From Gracilariopsis chorda (Eukaryota; Rhodophyta; Florideophyceae; Gracilariales; Gracilariaceae), in NCBI GenBank assembly GCA_003194525.1, contig NBIV01000049.1, forward strand, positions 186,001-250,000: a DNA stretch of 64,000 bases, given 5' to 3'. Under the pieces are notes generated by a model. That model searched no databases and was not told the DNA's origin. It was given only the letters and a program-made list of their open reading frames with translations. The translations under genes and the position numbers were made by a program. Shown here piece after piece: positions 32,565 to 43,910 of this stretch. Position 1 is the stretch's first letter, and each line of letters opens with the position of its first letter.

Positions 32565-32719
32565 GTCAGTTTCCTAAAGGAATCACAAGAGTCGCGACAG
32601 AACAGTGTTGTTAGCTTGCATTGATTGGAACCCAACAGTGGAATTCTTCTTTAAGGTGATTCGGAAGTGGAAGGAAATCAACCCCGACCTACTCCTATCT
32701 GGACCTGTCAGAACCCCCA

Positions 32720-34972
32720 ATGGAAATCCCCTTACAGGACCCTCAAGCAACCGACTCCATCGGTGGGCGCAGCACGCACAGTGCTCCCCAGGAGATGGCC
32801 GTCAGACTGGATGACCCTAAAAGTCTCCTTCGGAACCCTGGCTCTTCTGTGCAGCGTTTCAGGAATCGCCTTAGGAGAGTGCACGATCGGAGGCAAGCGG
32901 AACCGCCCGCGACAACTCTGGAGAACGCCGACGTGGAGGTTGAAGAACCGCACACGGCATCGCAGCCGCCACCTCAGGAGCTGCAGGGACGGGAACACCC
33001 GGAGGCTAACTCCCTTTTGGAGTCACTGGCCCCACGCCTTACGGATTGGCTCTCACATGAGCTAGTCGAAAGAATTCCTGCAGGTGTTGAGACACATTTT
33101 GGGGCGCACCGCCACGCTCTTGTGGAGAAGATCGCAACGAAGAGCGCTTACAGGGCCGTGGGTGCCTTGCTGGATTCGGAACCCTTCCTAGAGGTGATCT
33201 CAGATGTTATCCGTGCGGAATTTCGTTCCCAAACCGCGCTGCTGCTCCCCGCAGCGGCATGTCAAAGTCATTCGTCCATACAGGAGAGGTTGCCTCTATC
33301 AACACCTAAGGTGACCCCGGCAGAGAAGGACAAGATACTGCCACCCCCTACGCCAGAGGAGGAAAGGATACTGCCGTAGAGAAACGGGGACACCTCAAGA
33401 ATACTGCTATGACCCGTCTGGACCTGTCGCCCCACGGAGGAGGACAGGATACCGGTCGCGAACTACTTCACCCAAGGAGAGAAGGACAGGATACTCCTCA
33501 GGTGAGTCGCGATAGCGGGGGTATCGTCAGGCACCCAGACAACCTACAGGAAAGACGCAGAAGGAAACGGAGGGAGAAAAGCAGAAAACAAGACACCGAT
33601 TCGGAGAGAAGCTCAGATTCTGAATCCGTGAACAGCTCCAGCTCGGAGGACAGTATAACTCCTAAGGAGAAAAGCAGAATGGTCAAGAAGGTCGTCCCGC
33701 TTAACGACCTCTTCGTCAAAGTGGTGGATTATGACACCTACCGTTTGAATGATCGCTCCACTCTTTACGAGGCGTCGGTCGCTAAACGACTTACGAAAAT
33801 CCAGCGCCGAATGGATATTCAGAAGAAGAAGCCTTCCTTCTCAGGTGAAGACCCCATCTCGGTGTTGAATTTTCTAACACGCTTCCGTTCGGCGTGTAAT
33901 ACCAATGGTGTGCATGAAGGTGCCGCCGCCTGGTGCTTTCAGTTCTACCTCACAGGCCAAGCGCACTCGCTGGTGCAGCCACGCCTCACGGGGGAGAGCA
34001 CCATTGTGGATGATCCTGGGACGGAGATCTTGACGACGTACCCCAAGGTGGTGAATTTCCTCCTTAAAAGGTACGCAACGGATGAGGTGATAGCCGATGC
34101 TGATGCTGAAGTCACCTCCTATAGGCAGAATACGGGAATGACCGAGACAGAGTTCTCCCAGAAGTTGTGGACGAATGCCTTAAGGTGCGGGAACGTGTAC
34201 CACGAACGGCGGCTGAAGTCGTTGTTTGTTGAGGGCCTCATGCCCTCAATCCGCGCCCGGGTTGCGTAATCACTTGACGACGCACCCGAAGACCACCTAT
34301 ACGGAGCTAGCACGTTTCGCGGAGTCCTATGGGGATACCCATCGTGCCGCTCGCCGCAGCCACGCTCCACTTTCGGACAACGTAGCGGCCTTAAGGAACC
34401 GTCGGGCATCCGCCCTGACGTTGGACTCCAGCACCTCAGAGGACGTTGACGAGCTCACGCTCGATGAAGAGCAAGACTCCCTTGCCCTCACATACGCCTA
34501 ATCTCAGGGGGCACCGTCTAGGACGAGGACACCCTCGTCCCCTACCTCATACGCTTCGGCAGGATCCTACAAGACTGTCCGATTTGCAAACCCTCGGGGC
34601 TACCCACCGCCCTGCAGGATTTGCTTGTCTCGAGAGCCAGTACACTGTACTACTCTCATCCCAGCAATTAGAGCCGCTATCCTGCAGGAACGGGAGAAAA
34701 ATTTCCAGGATCTGAAGGACACACCAAGGGAGAGCGGAAGTTATCGAACCGCATATCATGATATCCGCTCCCCCCAAGGAAACTACCGTTACCGCGTTCC
34801 AGTTGGAGTGCAGCCCGTCCCACTAGCACGTGCGCCACCAGTGCACGGGCCAGTACCCAAACCGGTTGCATCTCAGGGGAACACGTCGCATCCCGATGCG
34901 CAACCGCAGCAGCCGTCCCCTACTGGAACTCACATCCCCTCCAACCAGGGAAACCCTCAGGGTCACGCGTAG
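32720..34972 (+). pseudogene. Element B gag (two compensating frameshifts, one stop)
   Basis: ATG at 32720 opens frame 2 to 33379 (LTDWLSHELVERIPAGVETHF, then repeated KDKILPPP/EEERILP motifs). The frame then shifts and 33409-34269 carries a Lys/Arg/Ser-rich stretch, PLNDLFVKVVDYDTYRL and the capsid block RFRSACNTNGVHEGAAAWCF. At about 34,262 it returns to frame 2, with RNHLTTHPKTTYTELARFAE, an in-frame TAA at 34499-34501, and the zinc knuckle CRICLSREPVHC (C-x2-C-x6-H-C) before ending at 34972. The two shifts restore each other, so the ancestral gag was one frame. It overlaps pol by about 210 bp. Confidence 0.75.
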
Positions 34973-36624
34973 AGGCTCCGTGTGGCTCCTTCCCGTCGAG
35001 CCTCGGCCCAACGGAGGTTGCCTCTAGGAAAGGGGGAGAAGCCGTCTGCACGGTCGAGGTAGAATCGGCGGACCCCCCAATCCATTTAGACCCATTCGAC
35101 ACCTTTGAGGACTTTGTCTGCACACTCCGCCGTGAGAAGTATAAGGTGTTTGCCTCTATCGGATGTTCCTCACTCGCCTCCACTACGGTGCGCGCTATCT
35201 TTGACACCGGAGCTGGCCCCAACCTGGTGAACGCCGACGTGCTCCCGCAGTCTGCTCTCGGCTCCTTGAGGACTGGCAAGCTTCCTACGTTGCGAGACGC
35301 GTCGCGTCGAGCATTGAACATCCTCGGAGCATTACCTTTGTATCTCCAGTTGTGCTCCTTACAGGTGAAGATGTGGTTCCTTTTGGCGACCAACTTGGCA
35401 GCACAGTGCATACTGGGCACTTCCTTTGTGGATCGGTATGTACGTGCAATATACCCACGCCTGCGGAAGGTGACGTTTCACGACGCCGCTCCAGTAGGTA
35501 TCGTGTCCGCATCTCCGGGACCGGACGCCAATGCGCGTCAAGTGGGTAATCTTCCAAAGGAGACGCAGTGGAATAAGTTCCGGGTGGTGAAAAGTATCGA
35601 GATACCAGCGAGGAGTCAGGCCAAAGTTTGGGTGCAGACCTCTACATATGGCCTCTCATTCCTACAGGGGAGTCCGCATCTGACGACTAAGCAGCACTCC
35701 ATGATGGCGAACGGCGTTATGGAAATAGTGCCGACAGTTCCCTTCAGGGTCGTGCTTGCCAACCTGAAGGAGTCACCTCTGCGGCTTCAAAAAGGATCTG
35801 TCGTCGGATTGGCACTACCCGCCCCTGCAGGACTGGCTCATCTTCCTCGTAAGGAAGACGTTGCGGAACACGATGCTATCGCCACCATGGAAGCCAAAGC
35901 GGCATCAACGAATCCGGAGAAAGACAAGCCTGCCCCTTGGCAGGAGAAGCTCCAAATTGGCGAAGAGTTTAAACAGTATCGCCATAGGATAGTGGACATG
36001 CTATCCGCCTTTGAAGACATGTGGTCTGATCGCCTTGGACAGGTGAGCCTGGCCAAGCACCGGATCCAGCTCACGCCTGAGGCGAAACCGGTACACCAAC
36101 TCCTGATGAGAGCCGGGCCTCATGCGCGTGATTTCGAACGCGATGAGGTCCAGCGGATGCTGGATAAAGGCGTCATCGAGCCATACAATTCCGAATGGGC
36201 CTCCCCGGTGGTGTTTAAGAAGAAGAAAGATGGCTCCTTGAGGTTCTGTATTGACTATAGATGCCTCAACGAGGTGACGGTACGCGATTCGTACCCAATA
36301 CCCCGTATGGATGAATGTATCGACTCCCTCGGAGATGCGTCCGTCTTCTCCACGCTGAATGCCAATAGTGGCTACTGGCAGACTGAGATGGATGACTCCG
36401 ATAAGGATAAGACAACTTTCACCTCCCACTGTGGAATTTTCAGACTCCTAAGGATGCCATTTGGATTGAAGAATGCACCCGCTACGTTTCAAAGAGCGGT
36501 GGACATAATCCTGTCGAAGGTGAAGTGGCAGTACGCCCTGGTGTACATTGACGATGTCATCATATACTCCCGCAGCGTGGAGGAGCACTTTATGCATGTT
36601 CTCAGCACGTGCTCCAACTCCTGA
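34762..36624 (+). pseudogene. Element B pol, protease to RT (stops at a 2-bp insertion)
   Basis: Frame 1 is open from 34762 without an ATG, overlapping the end of gag in the -1 frame, so expression by -1 frameshifting is likely. Protease active site IFDTGAGPNLVNADVL is intact; then LGTSFVDRYVRAIYP and MANGVMEIVPTVPF. RT includes EWASPVVFKKKKDG, LRFCIDYRCLNEV, the first Asp region replaced by STLNANSGYWQ (usual Asp is Asn), and the catalytic box LVYIDDVIIYS. The frame ends MHVLSTCSNS because of a CT insertion at 36600-36603; the continuation is in the next frame. Confidence 0.8.
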
Positions 36625-38690
36625 AGGATGATGGACTCACCCTAAAACTGGAGAAGTGTTTCTTTTTCAAGTCCTCGGTGGATTACTTGGGGCACGTTGT
36701 GCTCCCGGGCCGCCTACGGGTTTCCACAAAGACTCAAGACCCCATCAATGAGGCTCACCCTCCCACAAACCAGACGGAGCTCCGCTCCTTCCTGGGGTTG
36801 TGCAATGTCTTTCGGAGGTTTGTTCCGAATTTCTCCCGTATTGCGGCGCCGTTAAATCGCCTCTTGGAGAGGGACAAACCGACGCAATTGGCCACCTTGA
36901 CGGACGAAGAGTTCGACGCCTTTAAAACCTTGAAAAGGAGACTAATAGAGCCACCGATCTTGGTTCTACCGAAGCGGAACGGCCGAATGGTGCTGGACAC
37001 AGACGCCTCAAAATACCAGGTTGGATGTGCCCTCCTACAGGAACAACCTGAAGGTGGACTTCAACCTATAGGATATTGGAGTCGCAGCCTTTCCCCGCCA
37101 GAGCGGAATTATTCCACCTCAGAGCGCGAATGTCTCGCGATTGTATGGGCGGTGTTGCTTTTACGCCCCTACCTGGAGAACGCGCGTTTCACCTTGAGGA
37201 CGGACCATGCACCACTGAAGTTGATACTGTCCTTGACAGATGCTTCCGGCCGCCTGGAGAAGTGGAGAATACGCCTACTGGAGTACGAGTTTGACACCGG
37301 CCACTGCCCTGGCATAAAACACCAGGCGGCAGACGCTCTGTCACGTATCTCCACAGAGAGGGAAGATAAAACACCTTTGGAGGACACTATTCCGTGTCTA
37401 GTCATCAATAGCGCCGACAGGAAAGAAGGATCCCAGGGAGAATGCGTGGAATGGTGTGAACCTAGAGGCAAGTTCACTGGACTCCCCGAGGTGATGCCCC
37501 TTGTCGAGGAGGAGAAAGAAGTTCTCCCCAGCACCATAGCGGAGTTCTTGAAGGAGCAGAGTACGGATACGTACTGCAAGGAGTGCCTCGCCACCGTGGG
37601 GAGTCTAACATCATTACTTGATTTTGACCACGACGGCGTCCTTGTACGCCGTGCTACCCTAAACGGTGCTCTCCAAAAGGTGGTCCCGGCGAGCGAACGG
37701 GCGAGGGTGCTGTACCTTTCGCACTACCCTCACCTTGCAGGGCACCCCGGTGATTCGCGCATGTACTTAACCATGAGGAGGGAGTTCTATTGGCCGCGCA
37801 TGGCTAATCATGCCTTCCAAACGGTGGCGGATTGTCACTCGTGCGCTGCCGCTCGGGGAAATATCCGCAAACATCGGACGCCGCTCACCCTATTCCCGCC
37901 TTCAGGACCTTTGGAGTTCGTGGCCATAGATATTTTGGGCCCTCTCCCCAAGTCGGAGAAAGGATATCGATTTATACTCGTGATCACCGATAGGTTCTCG
38001 AAGATCACGCGCGCCATCCCCCTTAGGAGCACCACGGCAGCAGTAATTGCCGACACCTTTCTGGAGAATTGGATTTACCCATATGGAATCCTGGTGTACC
38101 TCCTTACGATCAACGGACCCCAGTTCGTGGCGAAGCTACTCAGCGCTGTCACAGGAATGCTGGGGATGAAGCAGTTGTTTACCACTGCATACCACCCCCA
38201 AACCAACGGACAGGCGGAGAGGTTTAACAAAACCATCTCCTCAAGGCTGAAGCATTACGTCGCGGATCACCAGAAGGATGGGGACGCGTATGTGGGCCCG
38301 CTCACGTACGCATACAACCTACAGGTGCACCGCTCCACGGGAACTGCTCCTTTCGATCTGGTGCTCGCGCGCGTCCCGCCTAGTGCCGTTATCGCGTCAG
38401 GCCCCACGGCGCACCCGGCAGATGGGCCACAGGCACCAACAGCGGCTCAATCAAAGCGCTCCATTTTGAGGCGCTACGAGGACGCACTCTCCCTCGCAAA
38501 GGACAGACTCAACGCCTCGCAGAGGAGGTATAAACGAGATTTTGACCTGAAGGTGAAAGAAGGCCCTCACCTGAAGGAAGACGAAGAGGTTTTCCTCCAC
38601 AAACCTCGCGAGACGTCCAGTGAACCGCCGGAAGTCACGCTCAAGTTAGCGCCGAAATCTTCAGGGCCGTACAAAATCCTGGACACCTGA
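36609..38690 (+). pseudogene. Element B pol, RT end, RNase H and integrase
   Basis: Continues pol after the 2-bp insertion: LKDDGLTLKLEKCFFF, YLGHVV, SFLGLCNVFRRFVPNFS, RNase H with LDTDASKYQVGCALLQ, ERECLAIVW, TDHAPLK and ADALSR, then integrase with HLAGHPGDSR and CHSC (zinc), LEFVAIDILGPL (first Asp), LLTINGPQFV where the second Asp of the DNGPQF motif is Ile (codon ATC at 38109-38111), and HPQTNGQAERFN (Glu kept). It breaks off after SGPYKILD at the LTR of C. The lost Asp makes the integrase inactive even apart from the frameshift. Confidence 0.85.
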
Positions 38691-39512
38691 AGTGCAACGC
38701 CCTCAGACAGGGATTCTGGGTACTTGAACGCTTTCCCGATATTATCGGTTGTGTAGTGTGTATATGAATTACGCCCCACTATGGTGGATATGGACACGTG
38801 GGACACGGTTTTGGGTCAGTTGGCGGTTGGCCACAGTAGTGGATGTTGCCACGAAATGTGGAGTATTTTAGTTAATATTATTTATTATTTTCACACCCAT
38901 TTCTGGGAAGCTAGTACTTAGTGCGACGGCGCACTGCCGTCGCACCAGTAAACCTTCCCCAACAAGGGACCCCAACCTGGGGAATTGGCTCTAGTTGTTG
39001 CCGCTTGCGCGCGTACTCTACTCCTCCTTGGAGGGAAACGCCGTAAACCACGGGACATCTAACCCCCTTGCACATCTAAAGGGACCCATCACTGGGAGTA
39101 TAATTGTTCCAATTGCATTGGTGTTTCGCCCTGTATAGGGATATTGTTACCGGCATCGCCGTTCGTCCCCGTCGCTCTCGCGACTCACTTCGCCCTCTTT
39201 TTCTCCTCTTCGCCCTTCCTTTTTCCACTTTTTAGGGTAGCACCTCCCGCTATCCGCGGCCCTCGTGAGCGCATCCGCTCACACACCCCCACTTACGTGG
39301 AAACATACCTCTAGTGAGGACCACACCCCGCTCACGCGGATACCGATTCTTCGCCTTCACCTCCCTGCGCGAGTCGCGACAGGTGTCCCTGGTCTTACAA
39401 ACCGGCTTCGCCGTGACACCTCTGGGAGGGCTCTACCCAACTGGGTTCACCTCGTGAGAGGAAGATCCCGAACGTCTTTCGGTGTTTTTCCCCTTTGGGG
39501 CATTGCACCACA
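38688..39512 (+). repeat. Element C 5' LTR (825 bp)
   Basis: Starts TGAAGTGC, ends CACCACA. Homologous to 49400-50208 with about 40 differences by eye (about 5%) and several indels in the region 39150-39240. Packed with micro-hairpins, for example 38970-38982, 39023-39034, 39308-39319 and 39328-39339. Contains the promoter of the plus-strand transcript; a TTATTTATTATTTTC segment at 38880 is the only long AT tract. Confidence 0.92.
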
Positions 39513-39515
39513 AAG

Positions 39516-39533
39516 TGGTCTCCCGACCTAGAA
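39516..39533 (+). other. Primer-binding site of element C
   Basis: TGGTCTCCCGACCTAGAA, three nucleotides after the LTR end CCACA. Reference sequence for the site shared by B, D, E and F. Confidence 0.78.
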
Positions 39534-39617
39534 TCGGTTTTTGTTTTCCCTCTTACGAGGTTTGTTTTTATTTACCGGAAGTTCCGTGATCGTTTCCCGT
39601 CGTAACGGTATTTTCTC

Positions 39618-41791
39618 ATGTCGAGAAACCCTCCGACGCGGAGCCAGTGGTTACGCGTAGTCGCTCCCGCGACAACGCGGACACTTCCGAAGTTCGGTTC
39701 ATACCCCGTATCCCCATACGGACAAGTTCCAGCCGTGCTGGCGCCGCTTCATCGCGGAATGATACCCCCGACCGGGAACCCCGGAACCTCCTTTTGCCCT
39801 CGTTATCACCCCCGCAGGGGAATGCAGCATCGACTCCGGCTGTTGCCGCAGTGCCCCAGGCACCTTGGCCTGCTCCCGCTGTCGCGGCTTCAAGCCCCCG
39901 TGGAACGGGCGATAACACCCCCCAGGAGACTTCCCTGGAATCCCAGGTCCGCGCTCTGTGGACCGCCCATGACACCCTTGTAGGGGAACTAAAATCCCTC
40001 CAAGAGGTGGTCTCGGCAACCCCCGTAAAGGAGGTCGCCGAGGAACTCCGTATTTTACGGTCTGACGTCAACTCCGTGTTGGAGAGTTTGGGACAACCCG
40101 CCGCCTTCATCGAAGGAGATGAAGCCCGATTTGATCGGATTGGTGCCCGCCTGGAGACGCTGGAGCAGTTCGTCCTCATGGACAAACCATCCCCGGGTGA
40201 TCCGGTAAACGAGGCATCGCACAACGACCAGCTTGCTGGGAAGAAGAAACGCCGTCATTGACGGAAACACCACCGAAAATATTCGGACTCCGATTCTTCG
40301 ACATCGTAGGACTCATCCTGAAACCATTCGGTTAGCTCGAGCTCCTCGGACTCCGACTCGGAGGACGAGAAGCGAGGCTACTCCTCCCACTCGAAGCGGT
40401 CATCGGCCACTGAAGGTGTGGTCCGAACCCGCCAGAAGGGGAGAAGACACCCCGGTCTCCGGGAACTGAAACCGACAAACCCGGATTACCGGAAGCTTTT
40501 ATCATACCGGTACTACCGGCTCGAAGATTCGTCACTTGGACGTACGCCCCGTGGTACGGGAAAGGTGCGAGAATGCATTAAGCGAATGCAGCTCTCGCTC
40601 CGCAACCAGTATTTTACTGGAGAGGACCCAGTCCTAGTACTGGATTTCCTATCCCGCTTTGTAGCGGAGGCCGATATCCTCAGTATGAATGAGGGACAAG
40701 CCTATTTGGCTTTACCGTATTTCTTACGGGGAGTGGCGGAGGACCAATACACCTCTGGCAGAGGATCTTCTCGCGCCTCCGAGGGAGGAGTTACTTGCTG
40801 GCCGGAGGCTGTGCAGTATCTTCTGCGCTCCTACACCACCAACAACGCTATTCAGCAGGCTATCCTCGCTTTGCGAGATACACGCCAGCGTGCTGGAGAG
40901 ACCGAGACCGACTACTCGGTGCGCCTTAACAAGGCTTTCCACAGATTTGGTAACGTATACCCCGCTGGGGAGCGCAGTACCATGTTCATCGATGGTCTTG
41001 ACCCGGCAATCCGGAGTTTAGTTACCCGTTATCGGGAGGACAAGCGGAGGATCACCTACCTCGAGCTGGTCCAACACGCTCGAGCGGAAGGGGATGCACT
41101 TCGTGCAAGAACTCCGAACAATCGGTCTAAATCCGCCAAGGCGTTGTTGCTGGAAAGCGAAGCTTCCTCTCTCTCGCTCACCGCGGATGGGAACCCTGGA
41201 CAGGGATTTGATACCGTGCATTTAGTGCAGGGGGATGGTTTGTCGATACCCACCAGTGATTTGCCGTCAACGACGGAGATGACCCGTGATACGGGAACGG
41301 AAGACCCCGTTTTGTACAGTGGTAACAGTCGGGTTCAACCCCAACGACTCCCGTTTTCAAACGGTCAATCCCGTTATCAACGGTCTGGATGGACTGACAC
41401 CCGCCCTGCGGTTCGCTTCTCTGATACTCGGAATAATAATCCGCGTGTCGCGGTGTTGGCTCTCATATGCCACCTGTGCTATACCCACGGCCATACCTCA
41501 CCTCAGTGTATTTGTTCACTGAAGGATATGGCCAAGGTAGTGGCAAATTATGAGGCCCTCACTCCAGAGGAGAAACGTTCCGTCCCGACGGCTTCCTACC
41601 TCCGTGCTAAAACGGACTTTTCCCACGCCCTACCACAGACCCCGCGTGCGCGGCAAGCTTCATACACCCCGATTCGGGAGATCACGCAACCATCCGTTGC
41701 AACCCCCGCTTATGCGGATAGAAACCCCCGTCAACGGGATGAAGCACTCGTTGTCGAGGAAACCAACCCACCGCTGAAGGCGGAAAACTAA
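39618..41791 (+). pseudogene. Element C gag (three clustered stops, start shifted)
   Basis: ATG 39618 (MSRNPPTRSQ) is followed within 30 bp by a frame change into the main frame (VTRSRSRDNADTSEV), judged from the gag starts of D and E. The frame runs to TGA at 40259, then contains TAG and TGA before 40335 in a Ser/Asp-rich stretch (SDSDSSTS, SSSSSDSDSEDEK), and is open again to TAA 41789-41791. It includes KGRRHPGLRELKPTNPDYRKLL, LVLDFLSRFVAEADIL, FIDGLDPAIRSLVTRYREDK and a canonical zinc knuckle CHLCYTHGHTSPQC. Stops at CAT-TGA and TCC-TGA contexts look like CGA to TGA changes. Confidence 0.8.
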
Positions 41792-42378
41792 CTGAGGGAG
41801 TCTCCCCTTTGGGAGAGGCGTCCTCAAGAACGAGGCTGTTGGCGCCCGAGGCGTCCTCGCCTCGCTCCCCGGTGAAAGTCCTCTCGAGGAAAGACACCGC
41901 TGACGCGGACTCTGCGCACCTCGGTGTGTTGCGTCGCCCGTGGATACGGAGTAAAAATCCCCGGATTCCCGGTAGAGTCTTGGTCTTGGCCAAACGCAAT
42001 TATAAGGTCTATGCCGACCTTGGCCTTGAACCCCAGTTTATGGTGAGGTTTCTCACCGTCCTGGATACAGGTGCAGGCCCCAACTTTGTTGTGGAATCAT
42101 TGTTACCCCCACTTGTGCGGTCGCGTATCCGCTCTGACGCGGTCCCCGACATTTCGGATGCGAACAACAATCCGTTACAAACGGTGGGCACAGTGGACCT
42201 CGTCGTGAGACTTGGTACCTCTGTGGTGAAGTTGTACTTCATCGTTTGCCGTTCATTGGCAGCACCAGTCATACTGAGATGTGATTACTGCGACAGATTT
42301 GTCGACGTAATCAGGCCCCGCCTCAGGCGTGTAGAACTTGACGACGGATCGTCGGTTCCGATTGTTCGCCCCCACTAA
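41743..42378 (+). pseudogene. Element C pol start: aspartic protease
   Basis: Frame -1 relative to gag, open from 41743 and overlapping the end of gag by 49 bp. The protease has LTVLDTGAGPNFVVESLLPP, catalytic Asp intact, and ends with LAAPVILRCDYCDRFVDVIRPRLRRVEL, the counterpart of LAAQCILGTSFVDRYVRAIYPRLRKV in B. A TAA at 42376-42378 interrupts the frame before the linker. I found no convincing slippery heptamer in the overlap. Confidence 0.75.
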
Positions 42379-42380
42379 AG

Positions 42381-43910
42381 CGGTCCTCTCGGAAACAAGT
42401 TCCGCTCCCTGCTGCGCAGGAACCACCGCCCGCGTCCCGCGAGTCCACCAAGCTCCGCGTCGCTGCCTCGGTTTCTATACCGGCTGAGTCCCAAGTGTGG
42501 GTGCAGGTAAATTCCCGTCAACACGGTCTTCGGGTTATACAACCCCTCGCCTCGTTGTACGAGAAATCCCAGCTGGCGCTGGCTAATGGAATTGTCTCCA
42601 TTTCCCCGGATGTCCGTTTCCGGATATTGGTTGCCAAACTTGGCAAACACCCCCAGTATCTGGTCAAACACCAAGTAATTGGGAGTGTAACCCCCCATCC
42701 TATGGGAATGCTGCCAACAAAGATGACAGCCGCCGATGTACTCGGAGTTACCACCTCTTCTGAGGAGTTCGCCCCGCCGTCCGAAGACGTCAAGTCTAAG
42801 GAGGGGGAGGAAACCGCTACTTCAGCGTCGAACATACCGAGTAACTCGGAATTGCGAACCACACCTGTTCCACAGGACAATGCTCTATCGAGCAACGACC
42901 GGATTGATCCGGAAAAAGTACTTGAAGCGCTGGACTTCAGCCACGTGCCAGTGTCGCACCGCGACAAACTCCGTACTATGTTACGGGAATTCACCACAAT
43001 GTGGGATGGCTCGCTTGGCGAGATTAATGCAACGGAACACCGGATCGATTTAATCCCCGGTGCGCACCGGTTGCACAACCCCCTTACAGGGCAGGTCCGA
43101 AAGCTCGGGAAGAGGAGCAGTCTCAAGTGGACAAGATGCTCCGCGCAGGTGTGATTGAGCCCGCTCAGTCACCCTGGGCATCTCCAGTTGTACTGGCTTT
43201 AAAGGCCGACGGAACCTGGAGGTTCTGTGTCGACTACCGCCGGCTCAATGCCGTGACGGTTAGGGCACGTACCCCATCCCTCGTATGGACGAGTGCATTG
43301 ACTCCCTTGGAGACGCCACCGTGTTCACGGCCCTTGATGCCAATTGGGGATATTGGCAAGTACCTGTCAGACAGGAGGATTGCGACAAAACCGCATTCAC
43401 CTGCCACGCAGGAACGTACCGCTTCAAGCGGATGCCATTTGGGTTAACCAACGCCCCGCCACCTTTCAGCGTGCAGTAGATATTCTACTCAACCGCTTTA
43501 AGTGGCGGAGTTGTCTGGTCTACCTTGATGATATTATCATCTTCTCCAACTCGTTGGATGACCATCTCACTCACGTCCGAGACGTGCTGACCGTACTCCG
43601 CGATGCGGGAATTACCCTCAAGTTGAGGAAATGCGAGTTTTTCACAGATACTGTGAAGTATCTGGGTCACATTATCCGTCCTGGACGGTTAGCGATCGAG
43701 AAAGCTCGAGTCAAATCCCTCGTTGAGGCGAAAGAACCCCGTACTCAAACGGAACTGCGCTCCTTTCTGGGGCTGGTCAACGTCTATCGACGGTTTATCC
43801 CGAACTTTTCGGATACTGCATCGCCCCTGAACGCGTTGTTGCGAAAGGGGAACCCCCAAAACTGGGAACATTTACGCCCGAGCAATCGGAAGCTTTTAAC
43901 TCTTTAAAGG
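42381..43910 (+). pseudogene. Element C linker and reverse transcriptase (several frameshifts)
   Basis: 42495-43154 carries the linker ALANGIVSISPDVRFRILVAK and LDFSHVPVSHRDKLRTMLREF. 43127-43447 has KMLRAGVIEPAQSPWASPVV and WRFCVDYRRLNAVTV, then shifts. 43285-43479 has MDECIDSLGDATVFTALDANWGYWQVPV (first Asp) and KRMPFGLTNAPP, then shifts again. 43344-43907 has LNRFKWRSCLVYLDDIIIFS with an intact YLDD box, CEFFTDTVKYLGHIIRPG and SFLGLVNVYRRFIPNFS. At least three indels. Catalytic residues themselves are intact. Confidence 0.8.

Larger units (their letters stand above)
32154..38687 (+). mobile_element. Ty3/gypsy element B (3' end replaced by element C)
   Basis: Plus-strand gypsy with 5' LTR 32154-32544, primer-binding site 32547-32564, gag 32720-34972 and pol 34762-38687. 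The polyprotein is interrupted near the end of integrase, at SGPYKILD, precisely at the first base of the 5' LTR of C, so its stop codon is the TGA of that LTR. No 3' LTR of B exists in the window. Same family as F. The element is unusually full of CCT-N(1-2)-AGG micro-palindromes. Confidence 0.85.

Noticed and set aside
41782..41788. GGAAAAC as a -1 slippery heptamer at the gag end of C
   Set aside because: It does not fit X XXY YYZ (P-site re-pairing would fail at the middle base).
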